Positions 28,183-37,608 of a DNA stretch of 64,000 nucleotides are shown here, piece after piece. A model generated the notes under the pieces. That model was not told the DNA's origin. It ran no database searches and worked only from the letters and a program-made list of their open reading frames with translations. The position numbers and the translations under genes were made by a program. The DNA comes from Aurantiochytrium sp. KH105 (taxonomy: Eukaryota > Sar > Bigyra > Thraustochytrida > Thraustochytriidae): contig BGKB01000163.1 in the NCBI GenBank assembly GCA_003116975.1, forward strand, positions 1-64,000, read 5' to 3'. The first letter of the stretch is position 1, and the number at the start of each line of letters is the position of its first letter.

Positions 28183-29964
28183 ATGTACACCCGCGTGGGG
28201 CCGACGCCCCCGCGGCGCCGCTCGCGCGCGCTCGCGTGGGCAGCGGGCGCCGGCGCCGCGGTGGTCTTTCTGTGCGTCGTAGTCGCCAGGAACGGACGCG
28301 GCCATGAGGAGACCGTGACCGTCAGCCCCGCGGAAGCGGACATCGTCGGGATCGGCGCGACCCTGGACATGGAGATGGCAATGCCCAGCAATACCAGCGA
28401 CGCCGCGCTCATGGACGCCGTCGCGACTGATTTCTACGACGGCGTCGAGGCCTACGGGGCCGGGGACGAAGACCACAACCACACCCTCTCGAGCCGCAAC
28501 AACAGCCTCTGCGCCGGGTGGTGCGCCAACCAGTACCTGCCGCTCGTGGAATGCACCCAGCATGGCCTTCCGCGACTGCGTGCGGCCTTTCAGATCGAAA
28601 ACTGCGCCGCCGCGCTCCAAGGCGGTAAAAACCTCGAGGCGGTCAACTCCAAGATCGAAAAGATCGCGGACAACACCGCCTTCGTCTTTTTCCGCGGCGC
28701 CGCCGCTTTCTTCGATTACAACATGATGTGCTCCGACCCGCAATTCGCGGCGAAGCGACTCACCATGCCCCGTGTGTACTCGAACGGAGACTGCCACCCA
28801 GAGAACTTTGGGGTCATGGTCCAGGCCAACGGCGATCTCGTCTGGGGCGTCAACGACTTTGACCAGTCCTTCACAACGCCCTTTAGCTGGGACGTCAAGC
28901 GCGGCGCCACAGGCTTTGCGCTTGGGTCCGTAGCTCGAGCCTGGGCAGACGAGGACCACTCGAACGCCGCGCGCGCCTTTGTCGAGGCCTATGTATCCAC
29001 TCTTGTCGACCACCCGAACTGCGAGTTTGCAAACACGGAGCGCTTTATTGAGCATGGCCGCTACGTCGAGGGCCACGCTTCCCTTATCAAAGACCTCTTC
29101 AAAAAGTCACGCGACCGTGAATCGAAAAAGGAGACACTTCATTTCCTCGAAGACAAAATGTCCATCGACCTCAAAAATGACCGCTTCATCAAGACCGACA
29201 AAATCCATCCCGTCAACGAGAGCCTCATCCCCGAGTTTCAGGAGTCTGTCGACGCCTATTTGTACCACGGTGTCGCGGCGCTGGCCAAGTTTCCCAACGA
29301 CGGTAAGTTCTACAAGGTCGTCGCCGTCGCGCGCAAGGAAGGCAGCGGCACGGGCTCGATTGGTCTCAACCGATTCTATCTGCTCATCAAGGGCCGCTAC
29401 GAGTCGCAAAAGCATGGCTACATTATCCTCGAAATGAAGGAGGAGGTCAACTCCGTCCTTCAAGTGTTCTTTCGCTACTCTTATACCGCCTCGCAAGAGG
29501 GAAAGCGCGCCGTGGACGCTGAGCGCTCCGCGTGGCCCTACACGAACCTGTTTTATGGCTGGACTACCTTTCGCGACAAGTCGTACATTATTCGCGAAAA
29601 GTCCAAGCACAATGTCGATGTCAATCTCGAGAAGCTCAGCAAGGACGAGTACATTCAATACTCTTCGCACGGCGGTCGCGCCCTCGCTCTCTACCACATT
29701 CGTGCGCGCTGTAACAACCACGAGTGCGAGCCGCACGCTCAGTCGGCCGTTGACAAGGAGATTTGTTCTCAGATCCAGACGTATTTGCACAAGAACGTTG
29801 GCGTGCAAAACTTCACGAACCAGGTCCATCAATTTGCCATTGAGGAGACCAACCGCGAGATCAAAGCGTGGAAGCTTTTGCGCAGCTTCGTCAACCCGCG
29901 TCGTGACACGAAGACGTCCTACAAGCTCCTCAACGGAGGCGAAAGGCCGCACAGCTGCTCGTAA
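28183..29964 (+). CDS. Membrane-anchored DUF2252-family protein
   Basis: A 593-residue protein with a short basic N-terminus and one hydrophobic helix (about residues 16-36, ALAWAAGAGAAVVFLCVVVA), a type II anchor or signal sequence. Residues ~130-560 match DUF2252: AFVFFRGAAAFFDYN, NGDCHPENFGVMVQANGDLV, then WGVNDFDQSFTTPFSWDVKR. These correspond to the family's FLRGAA, GD.H.ENFG and NDFD...WD.KR motifs, which resemble the catalytic HxxN and DFD elements of aminoglycoside-phosphotransferase-like kinases. Several NxS/T sites and Cys residues (CAGWCANQ) suggest a lumenal or extracellular fold. The family's biochemical function is not established. Bacterial members are soluble, so the anchor is unusual. 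Confidence 0.85.
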   Translation: MYTRVGPTPPRRRSRALAWAAGAGAAVVFLCVVVARNGRGHEETVTVSPAEADIVGIGATLDMEMAMPSNTSDAALMDAVATDFYDGVEAYGAGDEDHNHTLSSRNNSLCAGWCANQYLPLVECTQHGLPRLRAAFQIENCAAALQGGKNLEAVNSKIEKIADNTAFVFFRGAAAFFDYNMMCSDPQFAAKRLTMPRVYSNGDCHPENFGVMVQANGDLVWGVNDFDQSFTTPFSWDVKRGATGFALGSVARAWADEDHSNAARAFVEAYVSTLVDHPNCEFANTERFIEHGRYVEGHASLIKDLFKKSRDRESKKETLHFLEDKMSIDLKNDRFIKTDKIHPVNESLIPEFQESVDAYLYHGVAALAKFPNDGKFYKVVAVARKEGSGTGSIGLNRFYLLIKGRYESQKHGYIILEMKEEVNSVLQVFFRYSYTASQEGKRAVDAERSAWPYTNLFYGWTTFRDKSYIIREKSKHNVDVNLEKLSKDEYIQYSSHGGRALALYHIRARCNNHECEPHAQSAVDKEICSQIQTYLHKNVGVQNFTNQVHQFAIEETNREIKAWKLLRSFVNPRRDTKTSYKLLNGGERPHSCS

Positions 29965-30001
29965 AAAGAAAATTTCTGCGAGATGCGGGAGCGAGCGAGC
30001 T

Positions 30002-30035
<34 letters not shown>

Positions 30036-30710
30036 TGGTCTTGCCTGCATCTGAACAAGACAAGGAAGAGAGAGAAGAGAAGTAGATTATTATACGTAGT
30101 TTATACACGTTAGATTGTCTTTTGTCACAGTGATGGCTGGCCCATCGTAGTCATAGATGTTCGGCTGTTCTGGGCTTTGCCATGAATATACAAACCAGAA
30201 CTCACTCAGCCTCCGCTTTTCTGCCTCTCGTGGTTCCTCCATGCATGACATTCATCCAAGCCAACTCTCGATTCTGGCAGCGCGTGCCACCATCAGATTC
30301 CCCATGTCGTCGGCACGAAAGAGCCTGGCCTTCTTGCAAAGAGCCAAGAGCATCGACCATTCAAGTTGAGCGATTCGGAGGAAACAAGGAGATCTTCGAA
30401 TTGGCGGGCGCAGCGCAGCAGCAGCGCGCGGCACGCAGCAAAGCCGTCCGGCCGCAGAGCGCTCGCTCGCGGAGACGATCGAGCGCGCAGGCAGGCGGGC
30501 AGGCAGACGCGCAGGCACGCAGACAGGCAGACGCGTAGGCACGCAGGCGCGCCTGCGAGCGAGCGGTGAGCCAGAGGATCAGCAGAAAGCTCGGGGGACG
30601 AGAGGTGGTGGCAGCAGCTGCTGGCGCAGCGCATCTTGGTCCTGGTCGGGACCCCGACGCCTCGCGAGGCCGAAGCGCGCGACACCTCGGGCCCTCGGAC
30701 AAGGCCGAAG
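29965..30710. other. Intergenic region with GA and CAGG-type repeats
   Basis: Bases 30005-30032 are (GA)n. Bases ~30487-30550 are a GCAGGCRSRC-type minisatellite. It lies between two genes on the plus strand; no gene seen. Confidence 0.45.
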
Positions 30711-33700
30711 ATGGTGAGACGGAACCGCAAACTCGTGCTGCGCGGCAGACAGCCAGTGCCGGCGCACGGTCGCGACATCTATGCGGCGAAAGACGGCCCT
30801 GGAGGCTCCAGAACGCCCAGCCGCGAGGCGCTCTGGCAGCAGGTGGCAAAATGCAGCAACGCGTCCGCCGCGCGCAGACTCGTGGAGGCTCTCTTGCACG
30901 CCGACCATTTGCTTGGTCGCGTGGCCAAACTATCGAGCGCAAAGGGCGCCGTGAAAACCGGAAAATGGTGCGCACTTGCCGCGCATTCCGAGACCCCATG
31001 TAGTTGCCAACGCCAGGGCGAAGCCATGCATTGCGAAGACCATGCCGCTCTAATCAGCATATGCACTCATATCCTTGGTGCCCCGGTTCCGCTCAAGCTG
31101 CGCCAGGCGGCGTCTGCTGTACTCCAAGCTTGTCTCGACAAGCACCCGAGCCTCGAGACCGTGCTCGCTGCGCGCATCGAGGCTCGTGTCGCAGAGCTCT
31201 GCGCACGAGCCTCGCGTGTTGTGGACAAGATTGACGTCGCACTTGGTATCCGCAACTTTGTGCTATCCAGCGCTTGCCGCGACATCCTCGTCGATCGTGT
31301 CGATCCAGGTCTCCTTTTGCGCACGCTTCGACTGCTTCAGCGCGACCTCAATATACCGGCACTAGCTGCCGGCCCAGACACTGCACTCGACGCGTCTGTG
31401 GCTCTAGCAAACGCCGAAGTTCCAGTACAAGCGCTCATGGAGTACCTTCAGGCGCCAGGAGCCTGTACTCGTATTGCCTCGACGGGACCTGCAGACCGCG
31501 AGGAAGCCCGTGGCATGGCACAAGAGTCTCTCTTTCCCTGGGTCAATGCCGCTGCTGATTCTGACGTTGCAGCAGCAACAAAGAGCATCGAAATGTTTGC
31601 GGGCATTTCCATTGTTCGTCTCGATCTCACCTTTTGTGCCCCGGATGAGGTCCGTCGCGCCATTGTTAAGCTGTGCGAGGTCCAATCGGGCTCTCAGGTC
31701 GGCGGCAAGTCTACAGACACTGTCACTGGTGCTGGCGCTAGCGCTGGCGCTGGCGCTAGCGCTGGCGCTGGGACTGGTGCTGGTGCTGGTGCTGGTGCTG
31801 ATACCGCGTGCAGCGCTCCGAATGTCGCGGCGTCATCCGCTGCCAGTGTCCACAGCTCATCCATGCCCTCGTCTGTCGCGGCTCCAGCCGCAAGCGACTC
31901 TCTCGATGACAAAGCCAGTGAAAATAGCGATCCGCGTGCGCTCGTGGCCCTACTTGCTGCATCGTGCACCGAACCTGCCGCTGCTCTGCTGCTTCGCAAC
32001 CTTCTTGCATGCGTACCGCGATCTCTCTTGCTTGCAGCGGATACAAACACAAACGAGACTGCTCAGGACAATGTCGAAACGGTATCCGAGCGCATATTTG
32101 CCAAGCTCATGGCCATCTCAGAAGCACACGTTTTTAATGCTACGGTGCAGGGGTACTGTCTCACGGGCCTTGAAGCATGGTGCAAGCTTTTCAAGCAAGG
32201 ACTCCATCTCTTGGAAATGCCGGCCCTATTGCTCTGGCGGAGCCATGGCAAAAAGTGCTGCCTTGCGCTTCTCGACTTTGTCCTGGACAATTGGAGTCAA
32301 GGATCTCGCAAAGCGCGCTATTACCTCGAGCCGCTCTTCAATGCCTCTCTCGAGGTTCTCGAGGCAGTCGCCTTCGCAGATCCAGCGTCTATTCCTCAAC
32401 CTTTTGTAGCCGAGCGCGACCACGCTCTCGCAGCGCGAGGGACGCTTCTCCGTCGTCTCTTGCAAGAAGTCACTTTGCACGAGCCAGGATCACAGACCAC
32501 CAACCTCCGGGCCGCGCTCTTGGCTGTTGGGCGCTTTCTCGAGCACGACGGTGCGCGCGGCTTATTGGATGTGGATCCAAACATTATGCCAGCGCTATTG
32601 CGCTGCTTCGAGGAGCACGGGCAGGTCTTCACCGTGAGCACCAAGCTATTTCGAGACATGGCAAGCAATCTCGAGGAGCGTGAGGGTCTTGATGCACGAC
32701 CCATCTGGCTCGAACCGCTTCTGGATGCCATCACAAAGGGCGATACGAGCGCCGCGGAGCAGGTCGCGACTCGAATCGTACCCGAGCTGCTCAGTTCCGT
32801 CAGCGGCATTACCTGTCTTACGCTCCAAGAGGCGCTGGAGAAGCGCAAGCCGGCGCTGGAGGACCAGCTTCGGCTCTGGGGCGCACTCTCAAGCGCGGGG
32901 CTTCGCGTCGAATTTGCTGCCTTCGACGACAACAGCTCGAGTGGCAAATCGCCCCGGTCACCGCGCTCGCCCATGTCAAGGTCACCTGCTCTCGCTTCGA
33001 CAAAGGTTGTGCGTATCCCTTCCGAAGCTGTGCGGCACGGACTCGAGCACGCCGATGACCTGGTCCAATTGCGAGCTGTCAAGCTTGTACTTTGTCCCAC
33101 CAAAAAACAGCGCATGCCAAGCGCCGAGGTCCTCCGCCTTGCAAGGGTTGTCTATAGCTGCACTGTGCACAAGTCGGTCTCGGAGAGCTGCGCGCAGGGG
33201 TTGCGCCGCAGCTCGCAACTGTTTTTCGAATGGATCAGCATCGCTCTTGTTCAAAGCAGACGTGCCGACGACGAGCATGTGACCGATAAGGATCGCGCCG
33301 CCGTCCTTGACTTTCTCAAATGGTTCAAGCGCACCATGATCGAGCAAATTTATCCCGACATGCCGCGCGAGCGATCGAGCATGGTGCTTTCGCATTTGTC
33401 CATCATGTTTGAAGTCTTTTCGACCTCGCCCGATATCTGTCGCCTCGAACATCAGGATCACACCTTTTCCCTTCTCAGTCTCGTGCGCGACGTGCACGAG
33501 CAGCCGCGGACGCTTGCTCTGCAAGTGCTTCGACGCGTCCCTGCACCTCTTCCTGGACTCGACACGTGGACTGCAGTGCACAAGCTCGTCAAGTGGGCGC
33601 TCTTGCTCGCCAAGAGTCTCAAGGTTCGCAATGCTCGAGGAGGGAGCACCCTCTTGCAGCTTGTTTACGAGCGTTATGTCCTCGGCGAGGGCTGGGCCGT

Positions 33701-36700
33701 GGGTCTGCGTGGCGAGCCAACGTCGCGTGAGGATCCTGGCATCCAGGCGCGCATGGACGTTGCTCGGATGCACTTGTCCTGCGCCGAGGCGTTCAAGTGT
33801 GAGCGTGCCGAGAAGGCGTACAACGTTGGGTCCATTATCGTTCGCGAGGCGGACGTGGATATTTTGGCGCGCGGTTTTAGCCGCGAGCTTCCGGGCAACA
33901 CGCACGCAGAAGAAACGGCATTCATGAAGATTGGCGGCTTTGACGAAAAGGACGAGGACGTGGATGATATTGCTCGGGGCGGAGCCAAAGGTACGACAAT
34001 CTACACGACCATGGAGCCTTGTAGCAAGCGTCTGTCCGGCAATCGCCCTTGCACCTCGCGCTGCATCGCTGCTGGCGTCAAGCGCGTCGTGGTTGGCGTG
34101 CGCGAGCCGTCAAAATTTGTAGAGTGCACAGGAACGCGCGAGCTGCGCGAGGCCGGACTCCAGGTTGACTACCTCACGGGCACTGACCAGCGGCTCAAGG
34201 AGCGCTGCATGGAACCAAATATGTTTTTGTTCCCTGACGAGGGTCCTGTGGAACCCTTTCAAGAGCAAGCGAGCGACAACTTTGAAGCAGAAGCAGTGGG
34301 CCAGAATCTCCCGCGGGACCTTGTGGCACGCGCCTTCTTGGCCGACCTCATCAAGCTGTATCGCGAGCCTGGGGCCGAGTCGTGCTTTGGCCTCCTTCAA
34401 GCCTTTCGCAACTGCTGGGAGGTGAGCGAGTCCACGCTTCGCCGTGATCCGGATGCCTGGGTGCAAGTGGCTGAGGATTCACTCAACGTACTCAACAAGG
34501 CGTGTGAACTCGCTGCCGCTGTCGTGTGCAAGAAGCAGACAGACGCAGATGATGGCAGCGACTTGGACGATGAGGACGAGGACATGGAACAGCTCTCCGA
34601 CGACGACGACGGTGCCGTCGATGCAGACAACAGCGGCGATAACACCACTACTATGAATGCAGCCAGCAAGGAAGGCGGGTCGTCGAGCAGGAGAGGTGAC
34701 GACAACCTCATTCTCATGGATCGACCTATTCACAACAACGAAAACGTGGTTGTCAGCGACTGGCTGGTCATTCGCGAGGTGACAATGTGTATGGAGACGA
34801 TTGTGCGCACCTGTCCACTTGAGTTGGAGACGGACGCCTTTGTGCTCGCTGCCCCTCGGGTTGCAGCAATTGGCGTCGTGCAGCTGCAGCTGCTGATTCG
34901 CTTGCGACACATGGGCGCAATTCGCGTGGTCGGCAATTCTTTTCAAGGCATTGCAGCGCGCTTGCTTCGCCTGCGCAAAAGCCCGGCGTTGTCCAAGCTT
35001 CCAATGCAGTGGACCAACTATTTGCTGCATCGACTCGAGGGCGGGCTTCAAGGTTTTTACTTGAGGCGGTCCGTCGGGTTTGCAAGCGCGTTTTTGGCTC
35101 TTGCGTGCGCCGAGCCTCGCGCGGGACGCACCGTGCTGCTGGAACGCATGGTGACCCGTCTCATGCTGCTGGCAAGCAATGCTGAGGATATGCGCATTCG
35201 CGTGCACGGGCTGAATATCTTGAAGATGCTTTTCGAGGACGGCTCGCTGCAGCACGAGCTGCAAGAATACCTTCCGCAGCTCTTGCTGCTGTCGTTGCGT
35301 GGCTTTAGAAATGACAATTGGCAAGTGCGAAACTCGTCCATGATGGTGTTTGCCCGTGTGATCCAGCGAGCCTTTGGCCAGGAGAACATGCGCGTGAGCC
35401 GCACGATGGGGGCCGTGCTCGTGAACTCTGCTTTTTTCATGCAGCGTTATGGGGATGTCTTTTTGGCGGTGCTCGAGAATCTCCGACGCATCGTCAACGA
35501 GCAGCGTCTTGGGCACAACAAAATGGGCGCGATGGATCCCAGTCTGTACCCCATGCTCTTGATTCTGTCCCGATTGCGACCAGCCTTTGTGTCTCCCGAA
35601 GGGGAGGAAGAGGCCTTTGTCGGAGAGCACAAGGAGGCGTGGGAGGCGGGAAATAAGGACGTCCTTCCCTTTTTACCGCTCCTCCTTGCGTGCGCTTCTC
35701 AACCGCACGTGATGGCGCGCTCGATGGCCTCGCGAGCGCTGGCCAGTCTTTGTCCGGAATTCCGACTTCTCGACACAATTCGAGAGATTCTTGCCATGCT
35801 GAGCGATAGCTGTGCCTCGTCGCCGCCACGTCTTGGCCACAATCACGCGCATGGCCTCTTATTACAACTTACCCAGTTGTTGGTGACAATTCGTGAACGT
35901 AAGCTGCACACGGGTCCGCGCGCAAGCGAGGCGATTGGAGCCCTTGAGACGCCTCTGAGCAATGCGCTGCGCGCCGTCCTGGAATCGTGCGGGCCCTCTT
36001 CGATGGTGTACACGGCCACCTGGGACGCCCTTTGGAACTTTTCATTGCTACGACCGCGCGCGGCGCTCTCTGCGCCGATCTTGGATCTCGCCAAGCGGGC
36101 CGGAGACAGTCCCTGGCAGACGGAGGACAGTGTTGCGCTTTCGTGCCGGCTGTTGGCGTCGAACTTTTTAGTGGAGAATCTGCGCAGCGAGGACTGCCGC
36201 AGGCGTCTTGCGGCGCTGCGGGCTGCCAAAGACGTAGCGACGGGGTCTTCACCTTTGGCGCAAGAGGTCCTCGAAGCAGCTGAGCATGTGACCTTGACTG
36301 AAGCGGGCGTATTCTTCTACCCAGAACTAATTGCACGAATGGACTTGCTAGCCTCCAGCGAGAGTCAGCGATCGCCCGCAGTTGCCCAGCGGCTTTTGAC
36401 CATGTTTCACTCGCAAGTATGCGTTGGCGAGGGCGCCCAGGGCGCAGTGGTGCGCGCCTTGGGCCGGTACGCTGCCTCGCAAAGAGAGGTTCAGGTTGCC
36501 CTTGCGGCGATCATCCATGACTGCGCCAAGCCTGTGCAAAGCACGCTTCTGCGCAGCGCTGCTCTCGAGGCGCTCGGGACGTCTGGCGTTTTGGAGGTCT
36601 CGAATCCGTCGCTTGCGTTCGCGTGGCGGGCCCTGCTCGCACTTGCGCAGGACGAAGTGGACAATCTCCGGCGCGGGGCGCTCGCCATGGCGGGGCGCCA

Positions 36701-37238
36701 GGTCCCTTCGCTGCGTGCGCTCCCACAGTGCGAGCCTCTCGTGGTGCGGGCCTTGCTGCGGCACATGTTTGAGACGTTGGACGGGTCGGCTTGGGTCGAA
36801 GTACGCGCCGCTGCGTGGGCGCAATGTGGCGAGTTGCACCCTGGCCCCCGCGCGCTGGCGGCAAGTCCGCGCGACCTCGGGCTCCTCAAGGAACGCGTCT
36901 TTATGGTGGAGCCGGACAACATCTACGCCGAGCCTCTGAATCTTTTGCGAGATGTGATGGAGGCGCAGCAACACACTCATGATGCCGTTGTACAAGAGGC
37001 CGGAGTCCAGGAAGTGCTCGACTTTACTGCTCTCGAGCGTCTTGTGCGCGAGACGGCGTGGCCAGGCGGCGTTTCCTTCCACCACGATGCCTTTGCGCAC
37101 CTGTGTCGGGCGGCGCTGGCGGGCTCTCGTGAGTGCAAGGCGCGTTTGCTTCGAACGCTTGATCCAGAGGGCGTCGCGCCCTTGCATCCGGCTCTCCGAA
37201 GGCTTCTCGCCGTCGCGCGAAAGCGTGCTCTTGAATAA
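30711..37238 (+). CDS. THADA/Trm732-type HEAT-repeat protein with internal RIB2/RibD-like deaminase domain
   Basis: A 2,175-residue single-exon protein; ATG 30711 is the first in frame (MVRRNRKLVL). The N-terminal half is helical-repeat sequence with THADA-like blocks (CLALLDFVLDNWSQGSRKAR; LDFLKWFKRTMIEQIYPDMP). A Gly/Ala low-complexity insert sits near 340-365. Residues ~1018-1175 form a cytidine-deaminase-fold domain: GFSRELPGNTHAEETAF (His1065, Glu1067) and TTMEPCSKRLSGNRPCTSRC (Cys1104, Cys1114), the RIB2/DRAP-deaminase pattern with all zinc ligands and the catalytic Glu. After it the THADA/DUF2428 region resumes (~1330-1660): LRHMGAIRVVGNSFQGIAAR, LRRSVGFASAFLALACAEPR and NWQVRNSSMMVFARVIQRAF. 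Yeast Trm732 partners Trm7 for 2'-O-methylation of tRNA position 32. Confidence 0.88.
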   Translation: MVRRNRKLVLRGRQPVPAHGRDIYAAKDGPGGSRTPSREALWQQVAKCSNASAARRLVEALLHADHLLGRVAKLSSAKGAVKTGKWCALAAHSETPCSCQRQGEAMHCEDHAALISICTHILGAPVPLKLRQAASAVLQACLDKHPSLETVLAARIEARVAELCARASRVVDKIDVALGIRNFVLSSACRDILVDRVDPGLLLRTLRLLQRDLNIPALAAGPDTALDASVALANAEVPVQALMEYLQAPGACTRIASTGPADREEARGMAQESLFPWVNAAADSDVAAATKSIEMFAGISIVRLDLTFCAPDEVRRAIVKLCEVQSGSQVGGKSTDTVTGAGASAGAGASAGAGTGAGAGAGADTACSAPNVAASSAASVHSSSMPSSVAAPAASDSLDDKASENSDPRALVALLAASCTEPAAALLLRNLLACVPRSLLLAADTNTNETAQDNVETVSERIFAKLMAISEAHVFNATVQGYCLTGLEAWCKLFKQGLHLLEMPALLLWRSHGKKCCLALLDFVLDNWSQGSRKARYYLEPLFNASLEVLEAVAFADPASIPQPFVAERDHALAARGTLLRRLLQEVTLHEPGSQTTNLRAALLAVGRFLEHDGARGLLDVDPNIMPALLRCFEEHGQVFTVSTKLFRDMASNLEEREGLDARPIWLEPLLDAITKGDTSAAEQVATRIVPELLSSVSGITCLTLQEALEKRKPALEDQLRLWGALSSAGLRVEFAAFDDNSSSGKSPRSPRSPMSRSPALASTKVVRIPSEAVRHGLEHADDLVQLRAVKLVLCPTKKQRMPSAEVLRLARVVYSCTVHKSVSESCAQGLRRSSQLFFEWISIALVQSRRADDEHVTDKDRAAVLDFLKWFKRTMIEQIYPDMPRERSSMVLSHLSIMFEVFSTSPDICRLEHQDHTFSLLSLVRDVHEQPRTLALQVLRRVPAPLPGLDTWTAVHKLVKWALLLAKSLKVRNARGGSTLLQLVYERYVLGEGWAVGLRGEPTSREDPGIQARMDVARMHLSCAEAFKCERAEKAYNVGSIIVREADVDILARGFSRELPGNTHAEETAFMKIGGFDEKDEDVDDIARGGAKGTTIYTTMEPCSKRLSGNRPCTSRCIAAGVKRVVVGVREPSKFVECTGTRELREAGLQVDYLTGTDQRLKERCMEPNMFLFPDEGPVEPFQEQASDNFEAEAVGQNLPRDLVARAFLADLIKLYREPGAESCFGLLQAFRNCWEVSESTLRRDPDAWVQVAEDSLNVLNKACELAAAVVCKKQTDADDGSDLDDEDEDMEQLSDDDDGAVDADNSGDNTTTMNAASKEGGSSSRRGDDNLILMDRPIHNNENVVVSDWLVIREVTMCMETIVRTCPLELETDAFVLAAPRVAAIGVVQLQLLIRLRHMGAIRVVGNSFQGIAARLLRLRKSPALSKLPMQWTNYLLHRLEGGLQGFYLRRSVGFASAFLALACAEPRAGRTVLLERMVTRLMLLASNAEDMRIRVHGLNILKMLFEDGSLQHELQEYLPQLLLLSLRGFRNDNWQVRNSSMMVFARVIQRAFGQENMRVSRTMGAVLVNSAFFMQRYGDVFLAVLENLRRIVNEQRLGHNKMGAMDPSLYPMLLILSRLRPAFVSPEGEEEAFVGEHKEAWEAGNKDVLPFLPLLLACASQPHVMARSMASRALASLCPEFRLLDTIREILAMLSDSCASSPPRLGHNHAHGLLLQLTQLLVTIRERKLHTGPRASEAIGALETPLSNALRAVLESCGPSSMVYTATWDALWNFSLLRPRAALSAPILDLAKRAGDSPWQTEDSVALSCRLLASNFLVENLRSEDCRRRLAALRAAKDVATGSSPLAQEVLEAAEHVTLTEAGVFFYPELIARMDLLASSESQRSPAVAQRLLTMFHSQVCVGEGAQGAVVRALGRYAASQREVQVALAAIIHDCAKPVQSTLLRSAALEALGTSGVLEVSNPSLAFAWRALLALAQDEVDNLRRGALAMAGRQVPSLRALPQCEPLVVRALLRHMFETLDGSAWVEVRAAAWAQCGELHPGPRALAASPRDLGLLKERVFMVEPDNIYAEPLNLLRDVMEAQQHTHDAVVQEAGVQEVLDFTALERLVRETAWPGGVSFHHDAFAHLCRAALAGSRECKARLLRTLDPEGVAPLHPALRRLLAVARKRALE
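31725..31802 (+). repeat. In-frame GCTGGC-type repeat (Gly-Ala linker)
   Basis: GCTGGTGCTGGCGCTAGC-like hexanucleotides encode an AGAGASAGAG-type stretch within the THADA-like protein. Confidence 0.85.
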
Positions 37239-37608
37239 TTGATGACCACAAAGAGCGAGAGGGAGAGAGAGAGAGTTGGAGAGGGAGCTAGTCAAGGAGA
37301 AGGGATATGGTTGTCTTTGATGCGTTGCAAAACATTTTCAGGCTGGGCAATAAATGAATGACTTTCTGGTCTGCGTCGAGTCGCCGCGCAACGCTTGAGT
37401 TTGGGTGTGTACTCTGTATCCAAACCAAAGTGGCGATTGATGGAGCGGGGCCTTTGGTTGGTATACATTCACCCTTCTCTCTCTGTTAGGCTGAATGGGC
37501 CATCTGAGGCTTAGCATCGGTCTTTGGATCAATATTATGGTAATTCTACACAAGGAAAATGAAGCAAATCGTAGATGTGTTTGCTATTGCTTATACGTAA
37601 GTGACTAC
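37239..37608. other. Convergent intergenic region
   Basis: 3' flanks of the THADA-like gene (+) and the TMC gene (-). A (GA)n tract lies at 37254-37275. Nothing else seen. Confidence 0.45.

Noticed and set aside
29107-30108. 333-codon frame antisense to the DUF2252 gene
   Set aside because: The sense strand carries the full DUF2252 motifs; Leu/Val/Arg content is the usual mirror of a GC-rich gene.
30636-30710. Upstream extension of the THADA-like frame
   Set aside because: It begins at a TTG and reads low-complexity sequence; the first ATG at 30711 is a simpler start. The same reasoning was used for the zinc transporter, Mad3, AlkB, GH127, Tctex and KxDDD-type genes.
34479-37295. Long frames antisense to the THADA-like gene
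   Set aside because: No domains; the sense strand shows conserved blocks through the same bases.
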